49,516 bases of DNA from contig NZ_PNRF01000021.1 in the NCBI RefSeq assembly GCF_002879615.1, positions 1 to 49,516 of the forward strand, in the 5' to 3' direction. Origin of the DNA: Billgrantia endophytica. Its GTDB lineage: Bacteria > Pseudomonadota > Gammaproteobacteria > Pseudomonadales > Halomonadaceae. Position numbers and translations under genes: made by a program. Of the stretch, positions 1 through 8,747 are shown piece by piece. Numbering within the stretch: the stretch's first letter is position 1; each line of letters begins with the position of its first letter. Under the pieces are notes generated by a model, which did no database searches, was not told where the DNA came from, and saw only the letters and a program-made list of their open reading frames with translations.

Positions 1-317
1 CGGCGCCAGTCGCGATGCGGAGCAGCGCTCCAACAAGGTAGAAAAAAACAGCTGTTGGAGCCAGCGTTAGCTCGCGACCGCGGGGTCGCCCGGGCAGGTG
101 ATCGTCGCCACACGGCGACCTCCGCCGAGGCGCCTGCGGCGCCAGTCGCGATGCGGAGCAGCGCTCCCACAGGGTGGAAAAACAGCTGTTGGAGCCAGCG
201 TTAGCTCGCGACCACGGAGTTGCCCGGGCAGGTGATCATCGCCACACGGCGACCTCCGCCGAGGCGCCTGCGGCGCCAGTCGCGACGCAAAACGGCGCTC
301 CCACAGGGTGGAAAAAA
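1..317. repeat. Tandem REP/BIME-type repeat, about 2.3 units of ~135 bp
   Basis: Units begin with the same CGGCGCCAGTCGCGA string at 1, 137 and 271, so the period is 136 then 134 bp; the third unit stops near 317. Each unit carries two related palindromic motifs in opposite orientation: one begins CTGTTGGAGCCAGC and reaches TCGCGAC, and the other, read on the minus strand, begins CTGTGGGAGCGCTG and also reaches TCGCGAC. This inverted pairing resembles bacterial interspersed mosaic elements. The array lies just past the 3' end of the lysE-like gene. No coding gene is supported in 1-382. The repeat may continue to the left of the window. Confidence 0.85.
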
Positions 318-382
318 CCGATGTCGCGATGCGGCACAGGCGCAGAAGACCGTGCAGCGGGCAATCGTTGCCGGCTGAGGGT

Positions 383-985
383 TCAGCCCAGGATGAAGAT
401 CACGCAGGCGGCGGTGAGGCCACCCATCACGCCGTTGAATACACGCCATGCCCGTGGCGTGTGCAGCCAGCGGCCGATGGCCGTGCCGAACCCCGCCCAC
501 AGGGCGATGCACGGCAGCGCCACCAGTTCGGCGAAGCCCGCCAGCATCAGCGCATTCATGACCGTGTCGCCCCCCTGGGGCAGGAAGCCCGCCATCAACG
601 CCAGCCCCATGACCCAGGCCTTCGGGTTGGCGAACTGGAAGGCCGCCGCCTGCCAGACGTTCAGCGGCCGCCCTTCACCACGCCGGCGCAGGTCGGGCGG
701 CGGTGCCGTGGCGATACGCCAGGCCAGATAGAGCAGGTAGCCGCTGCCCACGATGCGCAGGACCGTCTGGACGGCGGGATAGCGTTCGAAGACCAGCCCG
801 AGCCCCAGGGCGATACCGGCAAACAGCAGGAAGCAGCCGCCCAGGATGCCGAAAATGTGCGGCAGTGTGCGCAGGAAGCCGTAGTTGGCGCCCGAGGCCG
901 TGAGCATCACGTTGTTCGGTCCGGGCGTGATGGTCATGGAGATCATGTAGAGGGCCGCCGGCCCGAGAAATGCGAAAGCTTCCAT
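383..985 (-). CDS. LysE/RhtB-family amino-acid exporter
   Basis: Inner-membrane exporter of about 200 residues, the normal size for the LysE/RhtB family, which exports amino acids or related small molecules. The N-terminus shows the family hallmark TPGPNN after the first membrane segment, followed by further hydrophobic helices and the mid-protein signature FQFANPKAW. I start at the ATG at 985 (MEAFAFLGP), because an in-frame start 18 nt upstream adds a polar stretch untypical of the family; neither has a strong ribosome-binding site. The gene is divergent from a MocR-type regulator, a common arrangement in which the regulator controls the exporter. The substrate cannot be told from sequence. 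Confidence 0.9.
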   Translation of the reverse strand: MEAFAFLGPAALYMISMTITPGPNNVMLTASGANYGFLRTLPHIFGILGGCFLLFAGIALGLGLVFERYPAVQTVLRIVGSGYLLYLAWRIATAPPPDLRRRGEGRPLNVWQAAAFQFANPKAWVMGLALMAGFLPQGGDTVMNALMLAGFAELVALPCIALWAGFGTAIGRWLHTPRAWRVFNGVMGGLTAACVIFILG

Positions 986-1018
986 GTTATTGCACCCATA
1001 CAATTACAGTGACTTTGG

Positions 1019-1047
1019 TTGGCCTTGCGTATTTTCTACAGCATAAT
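1019..1047 (+). promoter_or_regulatory. Candidate sigma-70 promoter of the MocR-type gene
   Basis: TTGGCC at 1019-1024 and CATAAT at 1042-1047 are separated by 17 bp, placing a start point near 1054 and leaving a leader of about 30 nt before the ATG at 1085. The -10 box is good and the -35 is moderate. This is pattern reading only. Confidence 0.45.
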
Positions 1048-1075
1048 GGGCACAACAACGGCATCAAAGGGTTTT

Positions 1076-1092
1076 ATTGTCACCATGACAAT
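1076..1092. promoter_or_regulatory. Perfect inverted repeat overlapping the MocR start codon
   Basis: ATTGTCA (1076-1082), CCA, TGACAAT (1086-1092) is a perfect 7-bp-arm inverted repeat. The ATG of the regulator (1085-1087) lies across the spacer and right arm. It could be an autoregulatory operator, or in the mRNA a small hairpin covering the initiation codon. A chance occurrence is possible because the arms are short. Confidence 0.45.
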
Positions 1093-2479
1093 CTGGCAAC
1101 CACAGCTGGTGGACACGGGGCCTCGCTACCGCGGAATCGCCGATGCCATTGCCCGGGCGATACAGGCAGGTGAACTGGCGCCCGGCCAGCGCCTTCCCCC
1201 ACAGCGACGACTGGCCGACCAGCTCGGCGTGACCGTGGGCACGGTGACCCGCGGCTATGCCGAGGCCGAACGCCAGGGCTGGGTCACCGCCCGGGTCGGC
1301 AGCGGCACCTATGTGCGCAACGGCGAGGCTTCCCCACGCAGCGACTTTATTTCCAGCCGCCCCCACGAGGACGACACGATCGATCTCAGCCTGAGCCTGC
1401 CGCCACCGCATCCGCTGCGCGCAGCAGCCCTGGGCCGGGCCCTGCAGGGTATCGCCACGGATATCGATGTGCTTCAGAGCGTCGTGGAATTTCAGTCCGA
1501 ACGTGGCATACCCGCCCATCGCGAGCAGCTGGCCGCCTGGATGACCGGCCTGGGCATGCCTGTCGACGCCGACGAGCTATTGATCACCCAGGGCGGACAG
1601 CACGGCATCAGCCTGGCACTGCAGGCCCTGACACGGCCGGGCGAGCGCATCGCCGCCGACGTGCTCACCTACCCGGGGCTGATAGACGCCGCCCAGCAGG
1701 CGCACCTGAAGGTAGTGGGCGTGCCCATGGACGACGAAGGCATGGACATGGAAGCCTTGGCACGGCTCTGCGTTCAGCAGCCACCGCGGCTGATCTATCT
1801 CACGCCGGACCAGAACAATCCCACCGGCGTGATGCTTGGCGAGAGTCGCCGCGAACGACTGGCCGGGCTGGCCCGTCAGTACGATATCTGGATTCTGGAA
1901 GACGGCGTACAGTACCTGCCCGAGGCCGAGCGCGGCACCCCCCTCCACCGGCTGGCGCCGGAGCGAACCCTGTTCGTCTTCAGCACCGCCAAGGTACTGG
2001 CCGGTGGGCTGCGGATCGGCACCCTGGCGGCTCCGCCCACGTTACGGGATCGCCTGGGTGCGGCGCTGCGCGCCCAGAGCTGGATGGTGCCTTCGCTGAT
2101 GGTCGAGACGGTGTGCCGTTGGGTGGCGAGCGATGACGACACGACGCTGCTCGCCTGGCAGACGAAGGAGCTGGGTGAGCGTCAGCGTCTGGCCCGGGAA
2201 AAGCTGGCCGGCTTCACCATCGGCGGCCGCCCTCATGGCGCCAACCTATGGCTGCCGCTGCCGGAAGGACTACGCAGCGCGGTACTGCAGGAAGCACTGG
2301 CACGACGCAACGTGCTGGTCACCAGCGCCGAACCCTTCTGCGTGGGCAGCGAGCCTGCGCCTCAGGCACTGCGCCTGTGCCTCAGTGCCGCGCCCTCGCA
2401 AGAGGCGCTGGCCCAGGCGCTGGATATCCTCGTCGAACTGTTGAACGAGCCCCCTGCCGCGCCCTGGCGCATGGTGTGA
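1085..2479 (+). CDS. MocR/GntR-family PLP-dependent transcriptional regulator
   Basis: Protein of 464 residues with an N-terminal GntR winged helix (about residues 10-75: YRGIADAI, LPPQRRLADQLGV, VGTVTRGY, VGSGTYV) joined to a fold-type I aminotransferase domain. The aminotransferase part shows YLTPDQNNPTG and the region FSTAKVLAGGLRIG, whose Lys is the expected pyridoxal-phosphate anchor. MocR proteins usually act as ligand-responsive regulators of adjacent genes rather than as enzymes. I use the ATG at 1085 because residues from MTIWQPQL onward fit the family; longer in-frame starts add unrelated sequence. The likely target is the divergent LysE-type exporter. Confidence 0.9.
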   Translation: MTIWQPQLVDTGPRYRGIADAIARAIQAGELAPGQRLPPQRRLADQLGVTVGTVTRGYAEAERQGWVTARVGSGTYVRNGEASPRSDFISSRPHEDDTIDLSLSLPPPHPLRAAALGRALQGIATDIDVLQSVVEFQSERGIPAHREQLAAWMTGLGMPVDADELLITQGGQHGISLALQALTRPGERIAADVLTYPGLIDAAQQAHLKVVGVPMDDEGMDMEALARLCVQQPPRLIYLTPDQNNPTGVMLGESRRERLAGLARQYDIWILEDGVQYLPEAERGTPLHRLAPERTLFVFSTAKVLAGGLRIGTLAAPPTLRDRLGAALRAQSWMVPSLMVETVCRWVASDDDTTLLAWQTKELGERQRLAREKLAGFTIGGRPHGANLWLPLPEGLRSAVLQEALARRNVLVTSAEPFCVGSEPAPQALRLCLSAAPSQEALAQALDILVELLNEPPAAPWRMV

Positions 2480-2496
2480 GTGCGCTGCCGCACCTC

Positions 2497-3750
2497 TCAT
2501 GACAGGCGCGATTGCATGACCTCATCGAGGCCGGCCAGCTCGGCGGCCGTGTAGCGAGCAATCATGCGCTCCTCGTCGGTGGGGATCACCCACAGCCCCA
2601 CCCTGCTGTCCGCCGCCGCGATGTCGGTGGCGTGGGCATCGTTGGCGGTGGGAGCGAGGCGTGCGCCCAGCCACTCGCAGCCTCGCGCCACGGCGGCACG
2701 CACCGGAGCCGCCCGCTCGCCGATGCCGGCGGTGAATACCAGATGGTCCAGCCCGCCGAGGGCGGCGGCCATGCTGCCGATCTCGCATACGATGCGGTAA
2801 ACGAACAGCTCGATGGCCTCGGCCGCCTCGGGCGCCTCGCTCTGCAGCAGTTCGCGCATGTCGCCGCTGATGCCGGAGACACCCAACAGGCCGGACTCCT
2901 TGTAGAGCAGCCGCTGCACGGCTTCCGGCGGCATGCCCTCCTGCAGGATCAGATGCAGCACCAGCCCCGGGTCGAGGCTGCCGCTTCGGGTGCCCATCAT
3001 CAACCCCTCCACGGCAGTAAATCCCATGGTGGAAGCAACGCTTCGACCATCACGGATGGCGCAGAGGCTGGCACCGTTGCCCAGGTGGGCGACGATCACC
3101 CGCCCCGCCGTCGCCTCGCCTCGATGCGCCGGCAGGATCCACCCGTTCAAGGTACGGTTGATGTAGTCGTAGGAGAGCCCATGGAAACCGTAACGAATGA
3201 CTCCGGCATCGCGGTATCGCCGCGGCAGGGGGAAGGTCCGTGCGACATCCGGCTGTTGGGCATGAAAGGCCGTGTCGAAGCAGGCCACCTGGGGCAGGTC
3301 GGGCCGCAGTGCCGCCAGGGCGCGGACCGGCGCCAGTCCGTAGGACTGGTGCAGCGGGGCCAGCGGCACCAGTGCCTCGAGGGCCTCCAGGACGGTGCCG
3401 TCCAGGCGCACCGGCTCGACATGGTCGCGACCGCCGTGAACGATGCGATGCCCCACGGCGCTGATATCACCGAGATCGGGATGCGCTTCGAACCAGGCCA
3501 ACAGCCGCGATAGCGCCGTGTCGTGGTCCAGGTCCTCGGGCACCTCGCCCAGCTCGGGGCCGACAGACGCAACGTCCAGCGTCCTGCCCTCCCCATCCTT
3601 CAGGGTGAGTCGGCCCTGGCTGCCAAGCCCGGCGAAGTGGCCGCGATAGCGGAGCTGGAGGTCCACCGGTTCGGCACCCGGCGAGACGTCGAACAGTGCG
3701 AACTTGAGGCTGGACGAGCCGCTGTTGATGACCAGTATCTCACCCATCAT
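2497..3750 (-). CDS. ackA: Acetate kinase
   Basis: Cytoplasmic acetokinase interconverting acetyl phosphate plus ADP with acetate plus ATP. The 417-residue protein has the full family pattern: N-terminal INSGSSSLKF, VGHRIVHGG, FDTAFH, YGFHGLSYDY, VAHLGNGASL, MGTRSGSLDPG and near the C-terminus FTAGIGERA. Its ATG overlaps the stop of the upstream phosphate acetyltransferase gene by 4 nt (ATGA), so the two are translationally coupled and together convert acetyl-CoA to acetate with ATP gain, or the reverse. A second ATG directly follows the first; either could be used. The gene ends 17 nt from the convergent MocR-type gene. Confidence 0.97.
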   Translation of the reverse strand: MMGEILVINSGSSSLKFALFDVSPGAEPVDLQLRYRGHFAGLGSQGRLTLKDGEGRTLDVASVGPELGEVPEDLDHDTALSRLLAWFEAHPDLGDISAVGHRIVHGGRDHVEPVRLDGTVLEALEALVPLAPLHQSYGLAPVRALAALRPDLPQVACFDTAFHAQQPDVARTFPLPRRYRDAGVIRYGFHGLSYDYINRTLNGWILPAHRGEATAGRVIVAHLGNGASLCAIRDGRSVASTMGFTAVEGLMMGTRSGSLDPGLVLHLILQEGMPPEAVQRLLYKESGLLGVSGISGDMRELLQSEAPEAAEAIELFVYRIVCEIGSMAAALGGLDHLVFTAGIGERAAPVRAAVARGCEWLGARLAPTANDAHATDIAAADSRVGLWVIPTDEERMIARYTAAELAGLDEVMQSRLS

Positions 3751-5153
3751 GCCTTCGCCTTCTTCCGGTACTCGGCGACCAGCAGCGCCAGGGCACAGGA
3801 GGCCATGCGCGTGATCGCGTCATCGGCACGGCTGGTCAGTACGATGGGTACCCGGGCCCCCACCACCAGGCCGGCTCCGGTGGCATCGGCCAGGTAGGTC
3901 AGCTGTTTCATCAGCATGTTGGCGGATTCGAGATCCGGGGCCACCAGGATATCGGCCCGCCCCGCCACCGGAGAGACGATGTCCTTGGCGGCGGCGGCCG
4001 CCTCGGAAACGGCATTGTCGAAGGCCAGGGGGCCGTCGATCGTACCGCCGCGGATCTGCCCCCTTTCGGCCATCTTGCACAGCGCCGCGGCTTCCACGGT
4101 GGAGGCGATCTTGGGGTTGACGGTTTCGACGGCCGAGAGAATCGCCACCCTGGGATTGTCGTTACCCACGGCATGGGCCAGGTCGATGGCGTTCTGCACG
4201 ATGTCCCGCTTGTCGGACAGCGTGGGGTAGATGTTGATGGCCGCATCGGTAATGAACAAGGGACGTGGGTACGTCGGCACATCGAATGCCATGACGTGGC
4301 TGATGCAGCGTTCGGTGCGCAGCCCACCGTCGCGCTTGACCACCTCATGAAGCAGTTCGTCGGTATGCAGCGCTCCCTTCATGATCGAGGCGACACGGCC
4401 GGCCCGGGTCATGGCCACCGCCTCGGCGGCGGCGGCATGGCTATGGGGTACATCAACCAGGGGGAAATCGCCGATATCGATGCCGGCCTCCTCGGCGGCG
4501 GCACGAACCTTGGCTTCCGGCCCCACCAGCACAGGCCGGATGAGCCCGTGCTGTGCCGCCTCCCAGGCACCGCATATCGATACCTCGTCCACCGGATGGA
4601 CCACCGCCATGTCCACCGGCTCGGGAAGGTCGGCGGCGGTGAGCAGCTCGTGCAACCTGGCCCGTTCGGCCAACCGTACCCGGGGAAGCACGGCACGAGG
4701 GCGGCTGATCTTCTCGGTGGGTGCCTGTACTTCGGCCTCGCCCTCGATCACCGTCCGGCCGTCCTGATTGACACACAGGCAATCGAAGGTGATGCGTTTG
4801 CGAGCCTGGTCCTTGTCGCGCACCTTGACGCTGACCCTGAGCACGTCGCCAAGCCTGACCGGCATGCGAAAGCGCAGTGTCTGGCCCAGATAGATCGTGC
4901 CGGCACCTGGCAGCTCGGTGCCCAGCACCGTGGAAATCAATGCCCCACCCCACATGCCATGGGCGACGATCTCCTGAAACCGCGTGCTCTTGGCGAAATC
5001 ATCATCGAGATGCGCCGGGTTGATATCGCCCGACATGATCGCGAACAGCTTGATGTCGTCCAGCGTCAGGCGCTTCGCTATCGAGGCGCTGTCGCCGATC
5101 TGGATCTCATCGAAGGTGCGGTTCTCGATGTTGTCGTGTTCATTCCTGTCCAT
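3747..5153 (-). CDS. Bifunctional MaoC-like enoyl-CoA hydratase / phosphate acetyltransferase
   Basis: Fusion of 468 residues. The first ~150 residues are a MaoC hot-dog domain with the (R)-hydratase-type segment MSGDINPAHLD and the following VAHGMWGG. The rest is a PTA/PTB phosphotransacylase domain (VGPEAKVRAAA, SHVMAFDVPTYPRPLFITDA, DLESANMLMKQL). It probably makes acetyl phosphate (or another acyl phosphate) from the CoA ester and feeds the overlapping acetate kinase. The start is the ATG at 5153, preceded by GCAGGAGAACAAGG; upstream in-frame sequence is antisense to the RidA gene and not part of the protein. A fused MaoC domain is known in a subset of Pta proteins, but its own substrate is not known from the sequence. 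Confidence 0.93.
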   Translation of the reverse strand: MDRNEHDNIENRTFDEIQIGDSASIAKRLTLDDIKLFAIMSGDINPAHLDDDFAKSTRFQEIVAHGMWGGALISTVLGTELPGAGTIYLGQTLRFRMPVRLGDVLRVSVKVRDKDQARKRITFDCLCVNQDGRTVIEGEAEVQAPTEKISRPRAVLPRVRLAERARLHELLTAADLPEPVDMAVVHPVDEVSICGAWEAAQHGLIRPVLVGPEAKVRAAAEEAGIDIGDFPLVDVPHSHAAAAEAVAMTRAGRVASIMKGALHTDELLHEVVKRDGGLRTERCISHVMAFDVPTYPRPLFITDAAINIYPTLSDKRDIVQNAIDLAHAVGNDNPRVAILSAVETVNPKIASTVEAAALCKMAERGQIRGGTIDGPLAFDNAVSEAAAAAKDIVSPVAGRADILVAPDLESANMLMKQLTYLADATGAGLVVGARVPIVLTSRADDAITRMASCALALLVAEYRKKAKA

Positions 5154-5363
5154 GGGACCTTGTTCTCCTGCCGACATGCCTTGGGAACAAGGCGGTATCT
5201 GTGCCCAGAATACTGCGATGCAGCATTTCATTGCAGTCAGCATCGACCAATACTTGACGAACATCAACGTTATCGCCGATCTTCGCCAGCCCAGGCAGAC
5301 CGCACTATAGTGGTTCAGGCTGGTTATCCAGCCATCGACACTCAGCAAGCAGGGACGCCGCCA

Positions 5364-5777
5364 ATGCCCACTTATCATAACGACCCCACCCTGGCCGTGC
5401 CGGTGTTTCCGGGCAGCCATATCGTGCTCGACGATCGCCATGTCTTCCTGTCGGGACTGACGGTAACGGATATCCAGGGCGGAGAAGCGGTCCTGGGCGA
5501 TATCGCAGAGGAAACCCGCTGGATCATGCGACGCCTGGCGCACATGCTGGAATACGTGGACGCAACGCTGGCCGACACGCTCCGGGTGGAGGTCCACCTG
5601 ACCAACCTGGACACGATCCATACCATGGATGCCGCCTACGCGGAGTTCTTCGACGCCCAGCGGTACCCGGCAAGGACCTGCACCGAGTCGCCCCGGCTCA
5701 GCGGCGGCTCCAATGTGGAAATCACGCTGGTTGCCCGACGTCGGCCCGAGAAGGAAAGTTCCGGGACGGAGAGCTGA
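5364..5777 (+). CDS. RidA/YjgF/UK114-family protein
   Basis: Small protein of 137 residues. Central and C-terminal parts match the RidA family: VFLSGLTVTD, the helix ETRWIMRRLAHMLEYVDATLAD, VEVHLTNLDTIHTMDAAYAEFF, RYPARTCTES and a C-terminal VEITLVA. Family members form trimers and commonly deaminate reactive enamine/imine intermediates. The PARTCTE segment keeps the Arg that binds the imine carboxylate in active RidA, followed by Glu. The ATG at 5364 follows AGGGA. The gene is divergent from the maoC-pta/ackA operon; the 210-bp gap holds the self-complementary CACTATAGTG (5303-5312), whose TATAGT could serve as a -10 box for this gene. Confidence 0.9.
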   Translation: MPTYHNDPTLAVPVFPGSHIVLDDRHVFLSGLTVTDIQGGEAVLGDIAEETRWIMRRLAHMLEYVDATLADTLRVEVHLTNLDTIHTMDAAYAEFFDAQRYPARTCTESPRLSGGSNVEITLVARRRPEKESSGTES

Positions 5778-5807
5778 CATCGGCACTGCGGCAAGGGATT
5801 CGGGGCG

Positions 5808-6803
5808 TTAGAGCGTCATCCCGGGCTCGATGCTGTAGCCGAGGTCGATCACTGTTGCCTTCACTGCCCCGCCTCGGACACGCGCCAGCAGTTCCTTGGC
5901 CGCCCGCTCGCCGATAGCCTGCCGGGGTGTCACCACACTGGCCAGGCGGGGTGACATCACCTGTCCGACGTCATGGCCATGAAAACCCGCTATGGCCAAC
6001 TGCTCCGGCACCTCGATCCCGCGCCGCAGGCACTCGAAATAGGCGCCGACGGCCACGTCGTCGTTGGTGCAAAAGATGCCGTCAGCCGACGGATAATCGG
6101 TCACGATCTCCTCCAGCAGAGCGGCCCCCACACTGTAGGACGAACGCTGGCTACGCTGCAGGGTCACAGGGGTCAGACCCTGTTCCTCCATGGCCTGTCG
6201 ATAGCCCTGCTCACGCTGGCGAGTCCTCTCGTCCAAGCGAACGGCAAGGTAGATCACATGGCGTCGGCCGCGTCTGATCATTTCGCTGACCATGTCGTAG
6301 GCGGCGCGTACGTTGTTGAAACCCACCGCCTGATTCAACGGCGGTGTGAGGGAGTCCATGATTTCGATGGTGGGAATACCCGCGGTCTCCAGCATCCGGC
6401 AGGTGCGCGGCGTATGCCGACTGTCGGACAGGATCACGCCATCGACGTTATAGGAGAGCAGGGACGCCAAGCTGCGCTCTTCAAGCTCCGGGCTGTAGCC
6501 GTAATGGGACAGCATCAGGTGATAGCCGGCCGGCTCGGTGACGGCCTCGATACCGACAAGGACATCGGCGAATACCTGGTTGGTCAACGAGGGAACCAAT
6601 ACCCCGATCGAATGACTGGTAGCCCGAGAGAGCAGGTCCGGCGCCCGGTTGGGGATATAGCCGACCTGTTCGGCCACCGTGAAGATTCGCTCCCGCAGTT
6701 CCTCGGAGACAGTGGCCGGGTCGCGCAGGCAACGGCTCACGGTCATCTTGGTCGCACCGACCCGGTCGGCGATATCCTGGAGTGTGGGGCGTTTTTTCTT
6801 CAC
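5808..6803 (-). CDS. gntR: LacI-family gluconate operon repressor GntR
   Basis: 331-residue LacI-type repressor. The N-terminus reads (start)KKKRPTLQDIADRVGATKMT, a helix-turn-helix very close to Escherichia coli GntR, followed by GYIPNRAPDLLS, VLVPSLTNQVFADVL, HTPRTCRMLE, FCTNDDVAVGA and AGFHGHDVGQVMSPRLASV, all like GntR. I choose the GTG at 6803 because it gives the usual family start and length; it lacks a strong Shine-Dalgarno, and in-frame sequence continues upstream to 6899. It is the last gene of the gluconate operon, 121 nt after gntK. It probably represses the operon by binding the TGTTACCGGTAACA palindrome at 10541-10554 and is released by gluconate or a derivative. Confidence 0.95.
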   Translation of the reverse strand: MKKKRPTLQDIADRVGATKMTVSRCLRDPATVSEELRERIFTVAEQVGYIPNRAPDLLSRATSHSIGVLVPSLTNQVFADVLVGIEAVTEPAGYHLMLSHYGYSPELEERSLASLLSYNVDGVILSDSRHTPRTCRMLETAGIPTIEIMDSLTPPLNQAVGFNNVRAAYDMVSEMIRRGRRHVIYLAVRLDERTRQREQGYRQAMEEQGLTPVTLQRSQRSSYSVGAALLEEIVTDYPSADGIFCTNDDVAVGAYFECLRRGIEVPEQLAIAGFHGHDVGQVMSPRLASVVTPRQAIGERAAKELLARVRGGAVKATVIDLGYSIEPGMTL

Positions 6804-6924
6804 GGGGGATCGCAATACCTGTGTCGTGACGGAGAGGGACGAGTCCGGCAACGGGCCACGGCCAGGCCAGTGGCCGAGGCACTCGGTCGACGGCGCCACA
6901 CCATAACCGACATCGCGCCCCGAA

Positions 6925-7446
6925 TCATGTCTCGCCGCTGGCGGAGCGGCAGTGCTGGAGGAAAGCCTCGACCAGCGCCTCCGGTGACTGCCCGATGTCC
7001 AGGGTCACCGCCTCGTTCGCCCCCGGCGGCTCCAGGGCGGTGAACTGGCTGTCGAGCATGGCATCGCCCTTGAAGAAGTGCCCTTCCCGCTGGCCGAGCC
7101 GCTGGCGCATCTGATCGCGGTCGCCGCTCAGGAACAGGAACGCCAGCGCCGGATCGCCCCGGCGCAGAGTGTCGCGGTAGCGCCGCTTGAGAGCCGAACA
7201 GCCGACCACCACGGCCACATCCCGCGCCCGGTGGTCAGCCAGGAAATCCGCCAGGGTTTCCAGCCATTCGCAGCGATCCTCGTCGTCGAGCGGGATACCA
7301 CGCGCCATCTTGGCGATGCTGGCCGGCGAGTGGTAATCGTCGCCATCGATGAAGGCCACGCCGAGGCGATCGGCCAGCAGGCGGCCGACATGGGTCTTCC
7401 CCGAGCCCGACACGCCCATCACCACGATTCGTTGCGGAGTCGTCAC
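6925..7446 (-). CDS. gntK: Gluconokinase
   Basis: Carbohydrate kinase of 173 residues phosphorylating gluconate to 6-phosphogluconate for the Entner-Doudoroff or pentose phosphate route. It has the P-loop MGVSGSGKTHVG near the N-terminus, the FIDGDDYHSPASIAKM segment, GIPLDDEDRCEWL, VVGCSALKRRYRD, FLFLSGDRD and GHFFKGDAMLDSQF, all characteristic of the GntK family. I choose the GTG at 7446, preceded by AAGGGGC at a normal distance; it lies 14 nt after the TRAP large subunit stop, so it belongs to the operon. Confidence 0.96.
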   Translation of the reverse strand: MTTPQRIVVMGVSGSGKTHVGRLLADRLGVAFIDGDDYHSPASIAKMARGIPLDDEDRCEWLETLADFLADHRARDVAVVVGCSALKRRYRDTLRRGDPALAFLFLSGDRDQMRQRLGQREGHFFKGDAMLDSQFTALEPPGANEAVTLDIGQSPEALVEAFLQHCRSASGET

Positions 7447-7460
7447 ATCCAGCCCCTTGC

Positions 7461-8744
7461 TCAGTTGCCACGCACGGCGGCCAGGTCGGGCAGCCAGGTG
7501 ACGATGCCCGGGAAGGCGAGCAGGATGAGCACCACCACCAGCAGCGCCGCGTAGTAGGGCAGCATCGCCTTGACCAGCGACTCCATCGACACCTTGCCCA
7601 CCCCACAGCCGACGTACAGGCAGGTGCCCACCGGCGGCGTCAGCAGGCCGATACCGAGGAGGAAGGACATCAGCACCCCGAAGTAGACCGGGTCGACGCC
7701 CACCGAGGTGACGATCGGCGTCAACATGGGCGCCATGATCACCATTGCCGGGGTCAGGTCCATCACGAAGCCCACCAGCAGCAGCAGACCGGCGACGATC
7801 AGCAGCAGCAGGAATGGCTCCTGGGTGATCGCCTGCACCTGACCCACCAGGGTCTGCGGCACCATGTTGATGGTCAGGAACCAGGCGATCACCGTGGCAA
7901 AGGCCAGCAGCAACAGTACCATGCCGGTCAGACGCGCGGTGCGGATCAGCATCCCCCACAGGTCGCGCAGGCCGATCTCGCGATAGACCACGAGTGAAAT
8001 GACCAGCGAGTAGAGCAGTGCGGCGACCGCCGCTTCGGTGGCGGTGAACAACCCGCCGATGATACCGCCGATCACGATCACCGGCAGCACCAGGGCCAGC
8101 CAAGCCGACTTGAAGGCCTGCCACAGCAGGTCGAGCCGGAACTTTCGGGTCTGCCCGGCGGGTTCGATGCTGGCCATGATGAAGGTGGTGACCATCAGGC
8201 AGAAGCCGATCAGCAGCCCCGGTACGATACCGGCGATAAACAGCCGGCTGATCGAGGTCTCGGTGACGATTCCGAACAGGATCAGCGGGATCGACGGCGG
8301 AATGATGATGCCGATCACCGACGACACCGTGTTGATGGCGGTGGCATGGGGCGCCGTGTAGCCCTGCTGTGTCATCGCCGGAATCATCATCGAGCCGGTA
8401 GCGGCGGTGTCGGCGACGGCCGAGCCGCTGATGCCGCCGAAGAACATCGAGCCGGTGATCGCCACCTGGCCGAGGCCACCGCGAATGAAACCGACCAGCG
8501 CACCGGCCAGGTTCATCAGCCGCCGGGCGATGCCGCCGGTGCTCATCACCTCGCCGACCAGGATAAAGAAGGGAATCGCCAGCAGCGGGAAGCTGTTGAC
8601 CCCGCGAACCGACTGCTCGATCAGGATCGACAGCGAGATGTCGGACATCACTGCCATGACCACGGCGGCCACGCCGAGGCCAAAGGCGATGGGCAGGCCG
8701 ATGGCGATGGAGGCAAACAGGATGCCCAGGAATATCCATAGCAT
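7461..8744 (-). CDS. TRAP transporter large membrane subunit (DctM family), probably gluconate
   Basis: Integral membrane protein of 427 residues, typical of DctM, with about a dozen hydrophobic segments. Family landmarks include IPFFILVGEVMSTGGIARRL near the N-terminus, GGISGSAVADTAATGSMMIP, and IIPPSIPLILFGIVTETSIS. It forms the ion-coupled translocation channel of a tripartite ATP-independent periplasmic transporter with the adjacent DctQ and DctP subunits. It begins 3 nt after the DctQ stop, and its GGAGGGCC Shine-Dalgarno lies within the DctQ 3' end. Assignment to gluconate rests on the operon (gluconokinase, GntR repressor), not on the protein itself. Confidence 0.93.
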   Translation of the reverse strand: MLWIFLGILFASIAIGLPIAFGLGVAAVVMAVMSDISLSILIEQSVRGVNSFPLLAIPFFILVGEVMSTGGIARRLMNLAGALVGFIRGGLGQVAITGSMFFGGISGSAVADTAATGSMMIPAMTQQGYTAPHATAINTVSSVIGIIIPPSIPLILFGIVTETSISRLFIAGIVPGLLIGFCLMVTTFIMASIEPAGQTRKFRLDLLWQAFKSAWLALVLPVIVIGGIIGGLFTATEAAVAALLYSLVISLVVYREIGLRDLWGMLIRTARLTGMVLLLLAFATVIAWFLTINMVPQTLVGQVQAITQEPFLLLLIVAGLLLLVGFVMDLTPAMVIMAPMLTPIVTSVGVDPVYFGVLMSFLLGIGLLTPPVGTCLYVGCGVGKVSMESLVKAMLPYYAALLVVVLILLAFPGIVTWLPDLAAVRGN

Positions 8745-8747
8745 GGC

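Noticed and set aside
2512..3513. Long open frame antisense to ackA
   Set aside because: It mirrors a clear acetate kinase, has no family-like protein sequence and no ribosome-binding site; high GC leaves such frames open by chance.
5303..5312. CACTATAGTG palindrome as an operator between maoC-pta and ridA
   Set aside because: Ten bases of symmetry around a -10-like TATAGT is weak evidence by itself; noted only in the RidA entry.
4173..5363. Long in-frame extension upstream of the RidA start
   Set aside because: The stretch is antisense to the phosphate acetyltransferase gene; only the part from 5364 shows a recognisable protein, with a ribosome-binding site.
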